Shown: positions 8,578-17,300 of the stretch, one piece after another
Layout of the letters: the number at the start of each line of letters is the position of its first letter
Numbering within the stretch: the stretch's first letter is position 1
Assembly: GCA_003243445.1 (NCBI GenBank)
Contig: QFQQ01000054.1
Span: 1 to 43,054, forward strand
Direction of reading: 5' to 3'
Length of the DNA: 43,054 nucleotides
Source of the DNA: Citrobacter freundii
GTDB lineage: Bacteria > Bacteroidota > Bacteroidia > Chitinophagales > Chitinophagaceae
Translations under genes and position numbers: made by a program
Notes under the pieces: model-generated
What the model was told of the DNA's origin: nothing
The model's database searches: none
Seen by the model: the letters and a program-made list of their open reading frames with translations, nothing else

Positions 8578-9131
8578 AGCAGCAATATACGAAAAATAGA
8601 TAGTTCAATCTGTTAAAAGATGATCGAAGACGGCTATTTAAATGGGTATGAAAATGATGGTTTGCTGGGAAAGGATGCCAGGGTTGTTTCTCCGCGAGGT
8701 TGGGATCATGCCTGATCTTTTCATGAATTTGAATGTAATATCACATTTACCGCTCAACGCCCTTCCGGGCCCTCCCTCCCCCGCCACCACCTCCGGTTGC
8801 TGGACCATGTCCGTTATGAGTTGTTTTGTACTTTATACAAGACAACCCAGCGCAGATCGGACAACCAATCCCGCATTACACCCGTAGCAAGTCAGCTATT
8901 GTTCTAAAATGTTCAACTCATCCAGACCCCTAAACCATTTAAAATCTTCCTGTCGCGATCATACTGCAATCTACTTGCAAAGCCTGCAGCAACCATCGGA
9001 AAAACACAATCTTTAAAGTGAAAATAACGCCAAACGCATGGTTAAAAAACAAGTAAATCATGCTCTCGGCACAAAGATGATCACAGATCAAGGTTGTAAC
9101 GCTCATGCCCTGTACCTTTCATCAAACTGTT
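8578..9131. other. Gene-poor region holding repeat copy 2
   Basis: No supported gene lies between the small-protein cluster and the stop of the nuclease/phospholipase gene. A plus-strand ORF at 8642-8887 runs straight through the repeat core and has no family signature, so it is not called. The main content is the second copy of the repeat at 8758-9050. Confidence 0.5.
8758..9050. repeat. Core-plus-tail repeat, copy 2 (41-nt identical core)
   Basis: Direct copy of the repeat at 6660-6935. Bases 8758-8798 are identical to 6660-6700, then similarity falls and returns at 8953-9045. Core-to-tail spacing is 195 bases here and 178 in copy 1, so the copies have drifted by small indels while the core stayed fixed. 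Both copies keep a TGGAC..TGTCC-like dyad just after the core. Confidence 0.65.
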
Positions 9132-10088
9132 TTACTGGTGCTCCTTTTCGCCCGCACGCATCCATGCAGCATTCAACTCTTCAAATTCTTTCAACTCATT
9201 CAATGAAAACTCACGGTTGACCAACGCCTTCAGATCTGGTTGGCCTGCATTCACCCAGGCGGTATACCAGAACGAAGCAATTGCGAAAATCGATTGCCGC
9301 ATCCTTCTCTCTACCATACCATTCATTTTTTTATTATAAAGGCGCGCATACGCCGAAGAGTACTGCCTGATCACCTGTCCATTCCGTTCTTCAAAGGCAT
9401 AGCGGCGATCATTTCCCACCAGTTGACTGAGTTGCTTTTCCATCTTCAACACAGTATCTGCTGCTGCCGCACTTTCCAACACGCGAGCCCAGATGAATTT
9501 TCCGGGATCCGCAATGTATTGCGCCTTCCCGATGAGGAAATCCCATTCTGCATCCGCCAGCAATTCGGGAATCCGGCTCTCCCAGAATCCATGGATACCG
9601 CGTTGATCCGTCTTTTGACCATTATGATTACTGCTTGCATGCAATGGCACATGCGCATCACCGATATAATGGCCAAGTTCAGCAGAGTATTTCAGGATCG
9701 CTGCCTGATCCTTGTCTCTGAACGCATTTGTAAGGCGTTGCAACATGATTTGTACCCACCAGGGAACAATTCCATGCGCTTGCAGCGAATCTGCAGTATA
9801 GCATTCAACGGCCTCTTTCCATGTTCTGGGAAGATCAGGATAGGGATAATCGCCATAATGATCGATATCTATATAATGCCGCGGCCCCTCTGCGGGGATC
9901 ATATAGCGACGTTTATCCGGATCAACAGCATGTTCTTCAATAAATGAAATATGCTGCTTATAAAGAAGAAGCATTTCCGGGGGAAGAAGAAAGACGGCGT
10001 GATAATTAATCTTCTTATGTCCAAAAAATCCCCAGGCATTAATGATCAAAGGGACGAGCACGGGCACGACAAAGAATATCTTTTTCAC
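9132..10088 (-). CDS. S1/P1 nuclease / zinc-dependent phospholipase C superfamily protein
   Basis: This is a 318-aa exported zinc hydrolase. The signal peptide (residues 1-18) ends directly before W19, so the mature protein would start WGFFGH. In S1/P1 nucleases and bacterial phospholipase C the N-terminal Trp is itself a zinc ligand. The other likely ligands are H24, D56, H71, H140, D144, H150, H166 and E170. W19-H24 and D56-H71 spacing follows P1 nuclease (1-6, 45-60). H140-D144-H150 and H166-E170 follow phospholipase C (118-122-128, 142-146), where the last ligand is Glu, not Asp. The motifs PRHYIDIDHYG and ELGHYIGDAHVPLH are clear. Whether the substrate is nucleic acid or phospholipid cannot be decided. 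It is monocistronic. Confidence 0.8.
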   Translation of the reverse strand: MKKIFFVVPVLVPLIINAWGFFGHKKINYHAVFLLPPEMLLLYKQHISFIEEHAVDPDKRRYMIPAEGPRHYIDIDHYGDYPYPDLPRTWKEAVECYTADSLQAHGIVPWWVQIMLQRLTNAFRDKDQAAILKYSAELGHYIGDAHVPLHASSNHNGQKTDQRGIHGFWESRIPELLADAEWDFLIGKAQYIADPGKFIWARVLESAAAADTVLKMEKQLSQLVGNDRRYAFEERNGQVIRQYSSAYARLYNKKMNGMVERRMRQSIFAIASFWYTAWVNAGQPDLKALVNREFSLNELKEFEELNAAWMRAGEKEHQ

Positions 10089-10228
10089 AAAGAAAATTTA
10101 AGATTAGCAGATAGATCAGGAATAAAAAGGGAAAATAAAGACGGTGATCTCCAAGATACGCACAGGCATACGTTCACCTTGTATGGCATTATGTATCGCA
10201 GAGATCGCCGCGCTTAAAAATGCGGATG

Positions 10229-10855
10229 CTACAAACCGTTTTCCGCTTTGTGACGAATATGTTCTTCCTCAAGTTCAACTACACCACCAGTCACCGCATA
10301 TTTCATCGCATCACCGGAGCTGATCGTATCGATCTTTTTGACGCGCGAGCGCGGGAGGATGTATAATTGACCGGCAAAGTTGTAAGCCTGAGGTACATAT
10401 ACAGCGACTTTATCCGCGCCCATTTCGAACTTAGACATCTCTTCATCCGTAAGAAAACCTACAATCCACACATCCTCTGCGAATACGTTCGCAAGGACTG
10501 CACGGCTGAAGCGCTTTTTGTCGCCTGCGAAAGCTTCAAAAAAGTCTTTAGTAGAAGAGTAAATGAATTTTATCACAGGAGTTCTTTCCATCCATTGATC
10601 AAAGAAATGAATAAAGCTTCCCATCAGGAAGTTGGAGCTGATCCATCCAACCAACACAATGAATACAACGATGATCACAAATCCGAGACCCGGGATATTC
10701 ACATACGGCCGCAAAATGCCATCAACCTTATCAAACAGCCACCATACAATATAGGCAGTGATGCTGATAGGGGCTAGAATGATAATTCCCTGAAGCAGAT
10801 AACGTAAGATCTTCTTTATGTAATACTGGCTCGTATTTTTCGGGCTGTTCGCCAT
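10229..10855 (-). CDS. DUF502 family membrane protein
   Basis: This 208-aa inner-membrane protein has two helices, at about residues 19-40 (LQGIIILAPISITAYIVWWLF) and 57-77 (LGFVIIVVFIVLVGWISSNFL), then a conserved soluble domain with RTPVIKFIYSSTKDFFEAF and the YVPQAYNFAGQLYILPRSRV-like segment. This order and length match DUF502 (COG2928), found widely in bacteria and plants and of uncertain role, perhaps in membrane trafficking or transport regulation. It is divergent from the TetR efflux operon with about 150 bp between start codons. Nothing suggests a functional tie to it. The start at 10855 is the natural N-terminus. Confidence 0.88.
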   Translation of the reverse strand: MANSPKNTSQYYIKKILRYLLQGIIILAPISITAYIVWWLFDKVDGILRPYVNIPGLGFVIIVVFIVLVGWISSNFLMGSFIHFFDQWMERTPVIKFIYSSTKDFFEAFAGDKKRFSRAVLANVFAEDVWIVGFLTDEEMSKFEMGADKVAVYVPQAYNFAGQLYILPRSRVKKIDTISSGDAMKYAVTGGVVELEEEHIRHKAENGL

Positions 10856-10946
10856 GGCTGTATATGCGTTTGAAAGCTCAAAGTTAATGAAAGCCGGGGT
10901 CGGCCAATGGAGGAAAAAGCAGGATGAACGGGGAAAATTAGGGGAT

Positions 10947-10974
10947 GGAAACTTTTGTTACGAAAATAGTTTCC
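10947..10974. promoter_or_regulatory. Inverted repeat between -33 and -7 boxes: candidate TetR operator
   Basis: GGAAACT (10947-10953) and AGTTTCC (10968-10974) are perfect inverted arms around a 14-bp centre that pairs at three further positions. The 28-bp dyad spans the -33 box and the spacer of the promoter just upstream of the tetR-like gene, where a bound dimer would block transcription. TetR-family repressors commonly control their own operon through such sites. The assignment is inferred from position and symmetry. Confidence 0.6.
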
Positions 10975-10983
10975 GTAGTTTTG
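10954..10983 (+). promoter_or_regulatory. Bacteroidota-type promoter of the efflux operon
   Basis: TTTG at 10954-10957 and TAGTTTTG at 10976-10983 match the Bacteroidota -33 (TTTG) and -7 (TAnnTTTG) boxes with an 18-bp spacer, one short of the usual 19. Transcription would begin near 10990, about 14 nt before the tetR start codon. Confidence 0.6.
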
Positions 10984-11003
10984 CTGTTCAAAATCCTGTG
11001 TGA

Positions 11004-11642
11004 ATGGAGGCAAAAGAGCGCATCTCTACGAAAGCTGAAGAATTATTTATGAGGTTTGGTATCCGGTCCGTTTCAATGGATGATATCGCCAACCACCTGG
11101 GCATGTCGAAAAAAACATTGTACCAATACTATGCCGACAAGGACGAGCTGGTACATGCCGTCGTTTCTAATCATATCACCTCACTCGAAACCGATTGTCT
11201 CACCATCAGCGGCGATGCAAAAGACGCCATAGATGAGATCTTTATCACTATCGATCAGATCATCGATGAATTTAATAACATGAACCCGATGTTATTACAT
11301 GACCTGGAAAAGTTCCACTACCGGGCTTATGAAAGGTTCAGGGAACATAAAGACAAGTTCATGATGGAAGTGCTGCGCAAGAACCTTGAATGGGGCATAA
11401 AAGATGAACTTTACCGGAGCGATATCAATATCGATATACTCAGCAGGTTCAGGCTTGAGTCAATGATGATACCATTTAACGTGATCGCATTCCCTCCCGG
11501 CAAGTACAATATCGCCGAGTTGTCAAAAGAATTCCTGATACATTTTATATATGGTATCGCAACGATCAAAGGACACAAACTGATACAGAAACATATCCAA
11601 CAAAGACAAAAAAGCCTTACTAATGATGAAAATAAAAAATAG
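11004..11642 (+). CDS. TetR/AcrR family transcriptional regulator
   Basis: This 212-aa regulator has the N-terminal three-helix HTH (AEELFMRFGIRSVSMDDIANHLGMSKKTLYQYYADKDELV, residues about 12-51), whose DIANHLGMSKKTLYQYY recognition region is diagnostic for TetR. The C-terminal ligand-binding part is helical and divergent, as usual. It is the first gene of the efflux operon and its last 20 bases overlap the TolC gene, so translation is coupled. A 28-bp dyad in the promoter is a likely self-operator. The regulator probably senses a toxic compound or membrane stress and releases the pump genes; the ligand cannot be predicted. Confidence 0.93.
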   Translation: MEAKERISTKAEELFMRFGIRSVSMDDIANHLGMSKKTLYQYYADKDELVHAVVSNHITSLETDCLTISGDAKDAIDEIFITIDQIIDEFNNMNPMLLHDLEKFHYRAYERFREHKDKFMMEVLRKNLEWGIKDELYRSDINIDILSRFRLESMMIPFNVIAFPPGKYNIAELSKEFLIHFIYGIATIKGHKLIQKHIQQRQKSLTNDENKK

Positions 11643-12975
11643 ATGGCATACATGGCTTTTGCTGAGCGTGCTTTTTCCGGCAGCTGTGATCGCCCAAACG
11701 GGAGATACCGTTAGCACTGTGCGGCACGAGCTATCATTACAACAGGCACTTGATTATGCCAATAAGAATAACCTCGACATCAGGAATGCCGAGATCGATG
11801 TATTGCTGCAAAAAGAGACCAACAGGCAGACAACCGCGGCAGCATTACCAAAAATCTCCGTCAACGGAAGTCTTACAAATAATCTGCAACTGCAAAAAAC
11901 ATTGCTGCCCGGAGAATTCTTCGGACAGCCGGGAACATTGATCCCTGTCACATTCGGCACAAAGTTCATTACCAGTGGTACCGCAGAATTGAATCAGATC
12001 CTCTTCGATGGACAGGTGTTCGTTGGCCTGCAGGCCCGCCGCACTTCTATCGACTGGGCCAGAAAAAACGTAGAAGTAACACAGCAGCTGGTAAAAACCA
12101 ATATCAATAAAGTGTATTACCAACTGGTAGCAAGTAAAACACAAATTGATCTTTTAGATAGCAACATAGCCCTCGTCAAAAAACAACAACATGACGCGGA
12201 TATAATGTATAAGAATGGCTTTGCTGAAAAACTGGATGTTGACAGGGCTACTGTTGCACTTGCAAATCTGGAAACGGAAAGAGCTAAAGCGCTGACCTCG
12301 ATCAATAATGGTTATTACGGATTAAAACTTCTCCTCGGTATCCCAACCGCAGATCAGTTGGTACTCACCGATACATTGAGTGACGAAATGATCCGCGGAG
12401 GAATTCTGGAGAACTCAACCTACCAGTATGCAGACAGAAAGGATTTTCAATACCTGCAACTGACACGCGATTTCAACGCTTATAACATCCGCCGCTATAA
12501 ATTAAGCAAGATCCCGACGCTTAGTCTTAATGGCTCTTATAACAAACAATTACAACAGGATGATTTCAAGTTCAGTGGAAACTGGTTCACGGCATCATTT
12601 GTTGCATTGCGTTTGTCCATCCCGATCTTCAATGGTTTTGCCACCAACTCAAAGATCGCAGAATCAAAGCTGACCGTTCAAAAACTGGATAATCAACTGC
12701 AGACAATGAAGATCCAGATCGATAACCAGGTAGTATCTGCAAGAAACACTTTGCAAACCTCGATCGCCGCAATGGACTATCAGCGGAAAAACATGGAACT
12801 GGCACAGGAAGTATACAGGCAAAGCAAAAAGAAATACGAAGTGGGTACCGGAAGCAGCATTGAACTGAATACAGCGCAAAAAGATCTGCAGGAGGCACAA
12901 ACCAATTACATCAATGCACTTTATGATGCGATCGTTGCCAAAGTGGACTTCCTGAATGCAACCGGGAAACTTTAA
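11623..12975 (+). CDS. TolC-family outer membrane efflux channel
   Basis: This 450-aa outer membrane factor provides the exit duct of a tripartite RND pump. A signal peptide (MKIKNRWHTWLLLSVLFPAAVIAQ) is followed by two repeats of the OEP domain: LQQALDYANKNNLDIRNAEIDV near the N-terminus, and its counterpart with SIPIFNGFATNSKIAESKLTVQ in the second half. The C-terminus EAQTNYINALYDAIVAKVDFLNATGKL is typical. The gene overlaps tetR by 20 bp and precedes the adaptor gene by 14 bp. Two adjacent ATGs (11623, 11626) can start it. TetR-TolC-MFP-RND is the usual gene order for Bacteroidota HAE1-type pumps. Confidence 0.93.
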   Translation: MMKIKNRWHTWLLLSVLFPAAVIAQTGDTVSTVRHELSLQQALDYANKNNLDIRNAEIDVLLQKETNRQTTAAALPKISVNGSLTNNLQLQKTLLPGEFFGQPGTLIPVTFGTKFITSGTAELNQILFDGQVFVGLQARRTSIDWARKNVEVTQQLVKTNINKVYYQLVASKTQIDLLDSNIALVKKQQHDADIMYKNGFAEKLDVDRATVALANLETERAKALTSINNGYYGLKLLLGIPTADQLVLTDTLSDEMIRGGILENSTYQYADRKDFQYLQLTRDFNAYNIRRYKLSKIPTLSLNGSYNKQLQQDDFKFSGNWFTASFVALRLSIPIFNGFATNSKIAESKLTVQKLDNQLQTMKIQIDNQVVSARNTLQTSIAAMDYQRKNMELAQEVYRQSKKKYEVGTGSSIELNTAQKDLQEAQTNYINALYDAIVAKVDFLNATGKL

Positions 12976-13010
12976 TCATAAACCAAACCATGACTCATAA
13001 AACAAGATAT

Positions 13011-14198
13011 ATGCAAAAATTATTGACCATAATGTTGTCAGCGTCCCTCGTGCTGCTGATAACTTCCTGCGGTGGTGCAAAAGATAAGAAAGGCGATCTG
13101 GGCGATAAGAAAGCGGAATTGGAAAAACTGAAGAAAGAGCAAAAGACAGTAAATGATAAGATCGCGAAGCTGGAAGACGAAATTTCAAAAGTCGATTCTA
13201 CTGTAGGCGTCAGAGCGAAACTGGTGGCATTGGCCACTGTTGGCACAGATACATTCACGCACTTTATCGATCTGCAGGGAAGAGTTGAATCTCAGAATGT
13301 CGCTTTTGCTTCATCCAAAGGCATGGGCGGATTGGTGAGAGCTGTTTATGTAAAACAAGGTGATGTTGTCCGCAAGGGGCAGGTCTTACTCAAACTGGAA
13401 GACGCGGCGCAACGCCAGCAACTTGCAGCTGCTGAACAACAGGTTGCGGGTATCAATGCACAACTTGAACAGGCAAAGAGCGTATACCAGCGCCAGCAAA
13501 ATCTCTGGAAAGAAAATATCGGGACGGAATTGCAGGTACTGAATGCAAAAACAAATGTTGAGGCACAACAAAGCCAGTTGAATGCTGCAAAGGCAAATGC
13601 TGAAGCTGCGAGAGACCAACTGAATTACACAAACGTCACTGCAGAGATCAGCGGAACCGTAAATACCGTAAATGTAAGAGTGGGTGAGTTATTCCAATCA
13701 GGCGGTCAGCAGATACAGATCGTAAACGCATCAGATCTGAAAGTGTTGGTGCAGGTGCCTGAAAATTATCTCGGAAAAATTGGCGTCGGTTCAAATCTCC
13801 GTGTCACGCTTCCTGAAGCAAACAGGGTCATCAATACAAAAATATCCGTTGCAAGTCCGCTTATCGATCCGATCAGCCGCTCGTTTTATATCGAGGGAAA
13901 GATGCCTGCTGATAAAACGCTTCGCCCCAATCAGATAGCAGTCGTTCAGATCCAGGATTACAAAGCGCCAAACGCAATCACCATTCCGGTGAACACATTG
14001 CAAAATGATGAGAAAGGAAAATTCGTTATGGTAGCTGTAACGGAGAATGGTAAAATGGTCGCGCGCAAAAAGAACATCACTGTTGGTGAATTATATGGAG
14101 AGAATCTTGAGGTGAAAAGTGGCTTGCAAGCAGGAGACAAGATCATCGTAGATGGTTTCCAGGGACTTTATGATGGCCAGATCATCACAACGAGTTAA
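13011..14198 (+). CDS. RND efflux periplasmic adaptor (membrane fusion lipoprotein)
   Basis: This 395-aa adaptor links the inner membrane pump to the TolC channel. From MQKLLTIML it has a lipoprotein signal ending in the lipobox LITSC (Cys20). Next comes a charged heptad stretch (about residues 30-63, KKAELEKLKKEQKTVNDKIAKLEDE) that looks like an extra coiled coil. The HlyD/AcrA core follows: a lipoyl half (VKQGDVVRKGQVLLKLEDAAQRQQ), the alpha-hairpin, the second lipoyl half (NVRVGELFQSGGQQIQIV), then beta-barrel and membrane-proximal domains (SGLQAGDKIIVDGFQGLYDGQ). An upstream ATG at 12990 would add seven residues before the lipoprotein signal, so 13011 is preferred. The N-terminal coiled coil beyond the lipobox is not part of classical AcrA. 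Confidence 0.92.
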   Translation: MQKLLTIMLSASLVLLITSCGGAKDKKGDLGDKKAELEKLKKEQKTVNDKIAKLEDEISKVDSTVGVRAKLVALATVGTDTFTHFIDLQGRVESQNVAFASSKGMGGLVRAVYVKQGDVVRKGQVLLKLEDAAQRQQLAAAEQQVAGINAQLEQAKSVYQRQQNLWKENIGTELQVLNAKTNVEAQQSQLNAAKANAEAARDQLNYTNVTAEISGTVNTVNVRVGELFQSGGQQIQIVNASDLKVLVQVPENYLGKIGVGSNLRVTLPEANRVINTKISVASPLIDPISRSFYIEGKMPADKTLRPNQIAVVQIQDYKAPNAITIPVNTLQNDEKGKFVMVAVTENGKMVARKKNITVGELYGENLEVKSGLQAGDKIIVDGFQGLYDGQIITTS

Positions 14199-14304
14199 GC
14201 GCAGTAAAATATAAAATGCTGCGATCTGTTGAGCTGCATTTTGATTTAACTGTAATAACCAGAATCAATGAAAGGATGATAACACATCCACAACAAATTA
14301 TACA

Positions 14305-17300
14305 ATGAGTGCTTTAGAAAATTTCACTGGTAAGTTTAAACACTTTAAGCCTACCACCTGGAGCGTTAAAAACAGGACATCGATCTACCTGTTGATGCTG
14401 ATCGTTACCCTGTGGGGCGTTAACCAGTTTGTGACGTTGCCGAAAGAGCAATTTCCTGATATCGTGATCCCAACCATCTATGTTCAGACCATATATGTTG
14501 GTAACTCACCAAAGGATATAGAAAACCTCGTTACCCAACCGATCGAAAAACAGATCAAAGGTATCACGGGCGCGAAGATCACAAAGACAACGAGTACATC
14601 TATTCAGGATTATTCAGCGATCACCGTCGAGTTCGGGACCGATGTAAAAGTGGATGTAGCCTTGCAAAAGGTCAAGGATGCGATAGATAAAGCAAAGCAG
14701 GACCTGCCAACGGACCTGACCCAGGAACCTACTGCGCTGGAAGTAAGTTTCTCCGATCAGCCGATCATGTATGTGAACGTGAGTGGTGACTATGATGTAG
14801 TAAAACTGAAAGAATATGCTGAAGATCTCCAGGACCGGTTGGAAGAACTTCCGCAGATCAACCGTGTCGATCTTGTTGGTGCACCCGAAAGAGAGTTTCA
14901 GATCAATGCTGATAACACCCGCATGGAGGCAACAGGCATCACCTTCGATAATATTGAAGCCGCGGTAGCGCGTGAAAACCTTGATATTTCCGGTGGTTTA
15001 CTTGAAGTGGGAAATATGAAGCGCACATTGCAGGTGAAAGGCCAGATCAAGCAGGCCGATGAACTAAATAAGATCGTGATCCGCAATACAAAGGGAGCTC
15101 CGATCTATCTGCGCGATATCGCTACGATCAAAGACACGATCAAAGAAACGGAAAGCTACGCACGCCTGGATGGAAAAAATGTGATCACACTTAATATCAT
15201 TAAACGTGCTGGTGAAAACCTGATCCAGACTTCCGAGAGTGTAAACAAGATCGTCGCCGAGTTAAAAGCATCTGAGTTTCCTAAAAATCTGGAAGTAGTT
15301 ATTACCGGTGATCAAAGTAAAAAAACAAAAACGTCTTTTAACGAGCTGGTTAATTCAATCGTAATCGGTTTCGTGCTGGTATTGCTGATCCTGATGTTCT
15401 TTATGGGAGTGACGAACGCCTTCTTTGTAGCGCTTTCGGTGCCGTTGAGTATGTTCGTTGCATTCATGTTCCTGCCGGCCGCAGATCTCATTATCGGGTC
15501 GCACGTTACGTTGAATTTTATCGTACTCTTCGCTTTGTTGTTTGGCCTTGGTATCATCGTGGATGATGCGATCGTGGTGATCGAGAATACGCACCGGATC
15601 TTTATGGATGGCAAAGGCAAGATCAGCTCTGAACAATCTGCAATGATGGCTGCCGGTGAAGTATTCGTGCCGGTTCTGGCCGGTACATTAACCACGCTTG
15701 CACCGTTTTTCCCATTGCTGTTCTGGCCGGGTATCATTGGTAAATTCATGGTGTACCTGCCGGCGATGCTGATCTTTACACTGGCCGCGTCATTGATCGT
15801 GGCGTTCATTATGAACCCGGTGTTTGCGGTTGACTTTATGAACCACGCCGAAGAAGGACATAAAAAAACCAAATCAGCGATCTTCCGTAAACCCCTGTTC
15901 TGGATCTTTATCGTGGTCGGTTTATTACTCGATGTTACAGGTGCACCTTTCTTTGGAAATCTGCTGATCTTCTTTGGACTGCTGATGATATTGAACGTGT
16001 ATGTCATTGATGGCTTGATCCATCGTTTCCAGAATCGTGTATTGCCATGGATCATGAGCCATTATGAAAACTTGTTGCGTTGGGCGTTGAAGGGGTGGAG
16101 ACCAGTTCATTTATTATTGGGAGCGGTTGTTCTTTTCTTCCTGACGATATTCTTCTTTGTAGTAAGACAACTACCTGTTGTATTGTTCCCAAGTGCCGAC
16201 CCGAACCAGGTGTATGTTTATTTAAAATTGCCTGTGGGTACTGATGTTAAATACACTGATTCAGTAACACGTACGCTTGAAGCAAAAGTGTATAAAGTGC
16301 TGGATATGGAAAATGGTAAAAAGAATCCGATCGTTGAAAGTGTGATCACGAATATTGCGATTGGAGCAAGTGATCCAACCTCGGGCGATCGAAGTACGAG
16401 ACCTGAACTCGGACGGATCCAGGTTTCGTTTGTTGAGTTTGAAAAACGTGAAGGTGTTTCTTCTAGACCTTACCTCGATTCGATCCGTGCTGTAGTGAAA
16501 GGTATTCCCGGTGCAGAACTGTCGGTTAACCAGGAACAGGGAGGTCCTCCAACAGATCCCCCGGTAAATATTGAAGTAGCGAGTGAAGACTTCGATCAGC
16601 TTATCAAAACAGCGGTATCGCTCAAAAACTATCTCGACTCGGTAAATACACCGGGAGTTGAAGAGTTAAAGATGGATGTAGATCTGACAAACCCTGAGAT
16701 TTCCATGACCATTGACCGTGAACGCGCAATGCGCGAAGGGGTTTCCACTTCACAGATTGGTATGCAGATCAGAACGGCTCTGTTCGGAAGGGAAGTATCA
16801 AAGGTGAAAGATGGTGAAGATGAATACAAGATCCAGCTTCGCAATAATGAGTTACAGCGTAAGAATCTGGTGGATCTGCTGAATATGAACATCCGTTTCC
16901 AGGATATGTCAGCGGGAGGTGCGGTGAAGAGTATTCCAATTACATCTGTGGTGAAGGTAGATTATACCAGCACGCTTGGTAGTGTAAAAAGAAAGAATCA
17001 GAAGCGTGTGATCACCTTACGTTCCAACGTACTGGAATCACAAGGCTATACGCCGGCTGGGGTAAATGAGCAACTGGCATCCGCGATCGCCAGCTTCAAA
17101 GGAAAGCCAAATGGAGTGACCATCAGGCAAACGGGTGAGGGAGAACAGATGGCTGAAACTTCTGCCTTCCTTGGTAAAGCACTGATGATCGCACTGCTGA
17201 TGATCCTGCTGATCCTCGTGATCCAGTTCAATTCCGTGAGCAAATCCGTGATCATCCTGACAGAGATCATATTCAGTGTGATCGGGGTATTGCTCGGGTT

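Noticed and set aside
8642..8887. Plus-strand ORF of 81 aa
   Set aside because: It runs through the repeat core of copy 2 and shows no conserved motif or ribosome-binding context.
15312..16055. Long minus-strand ORF (247 aa) inside the permease gene
   Set aside because: Antisense shadow of the RND permease; its composition follows the complementary strand and no domain is seen.
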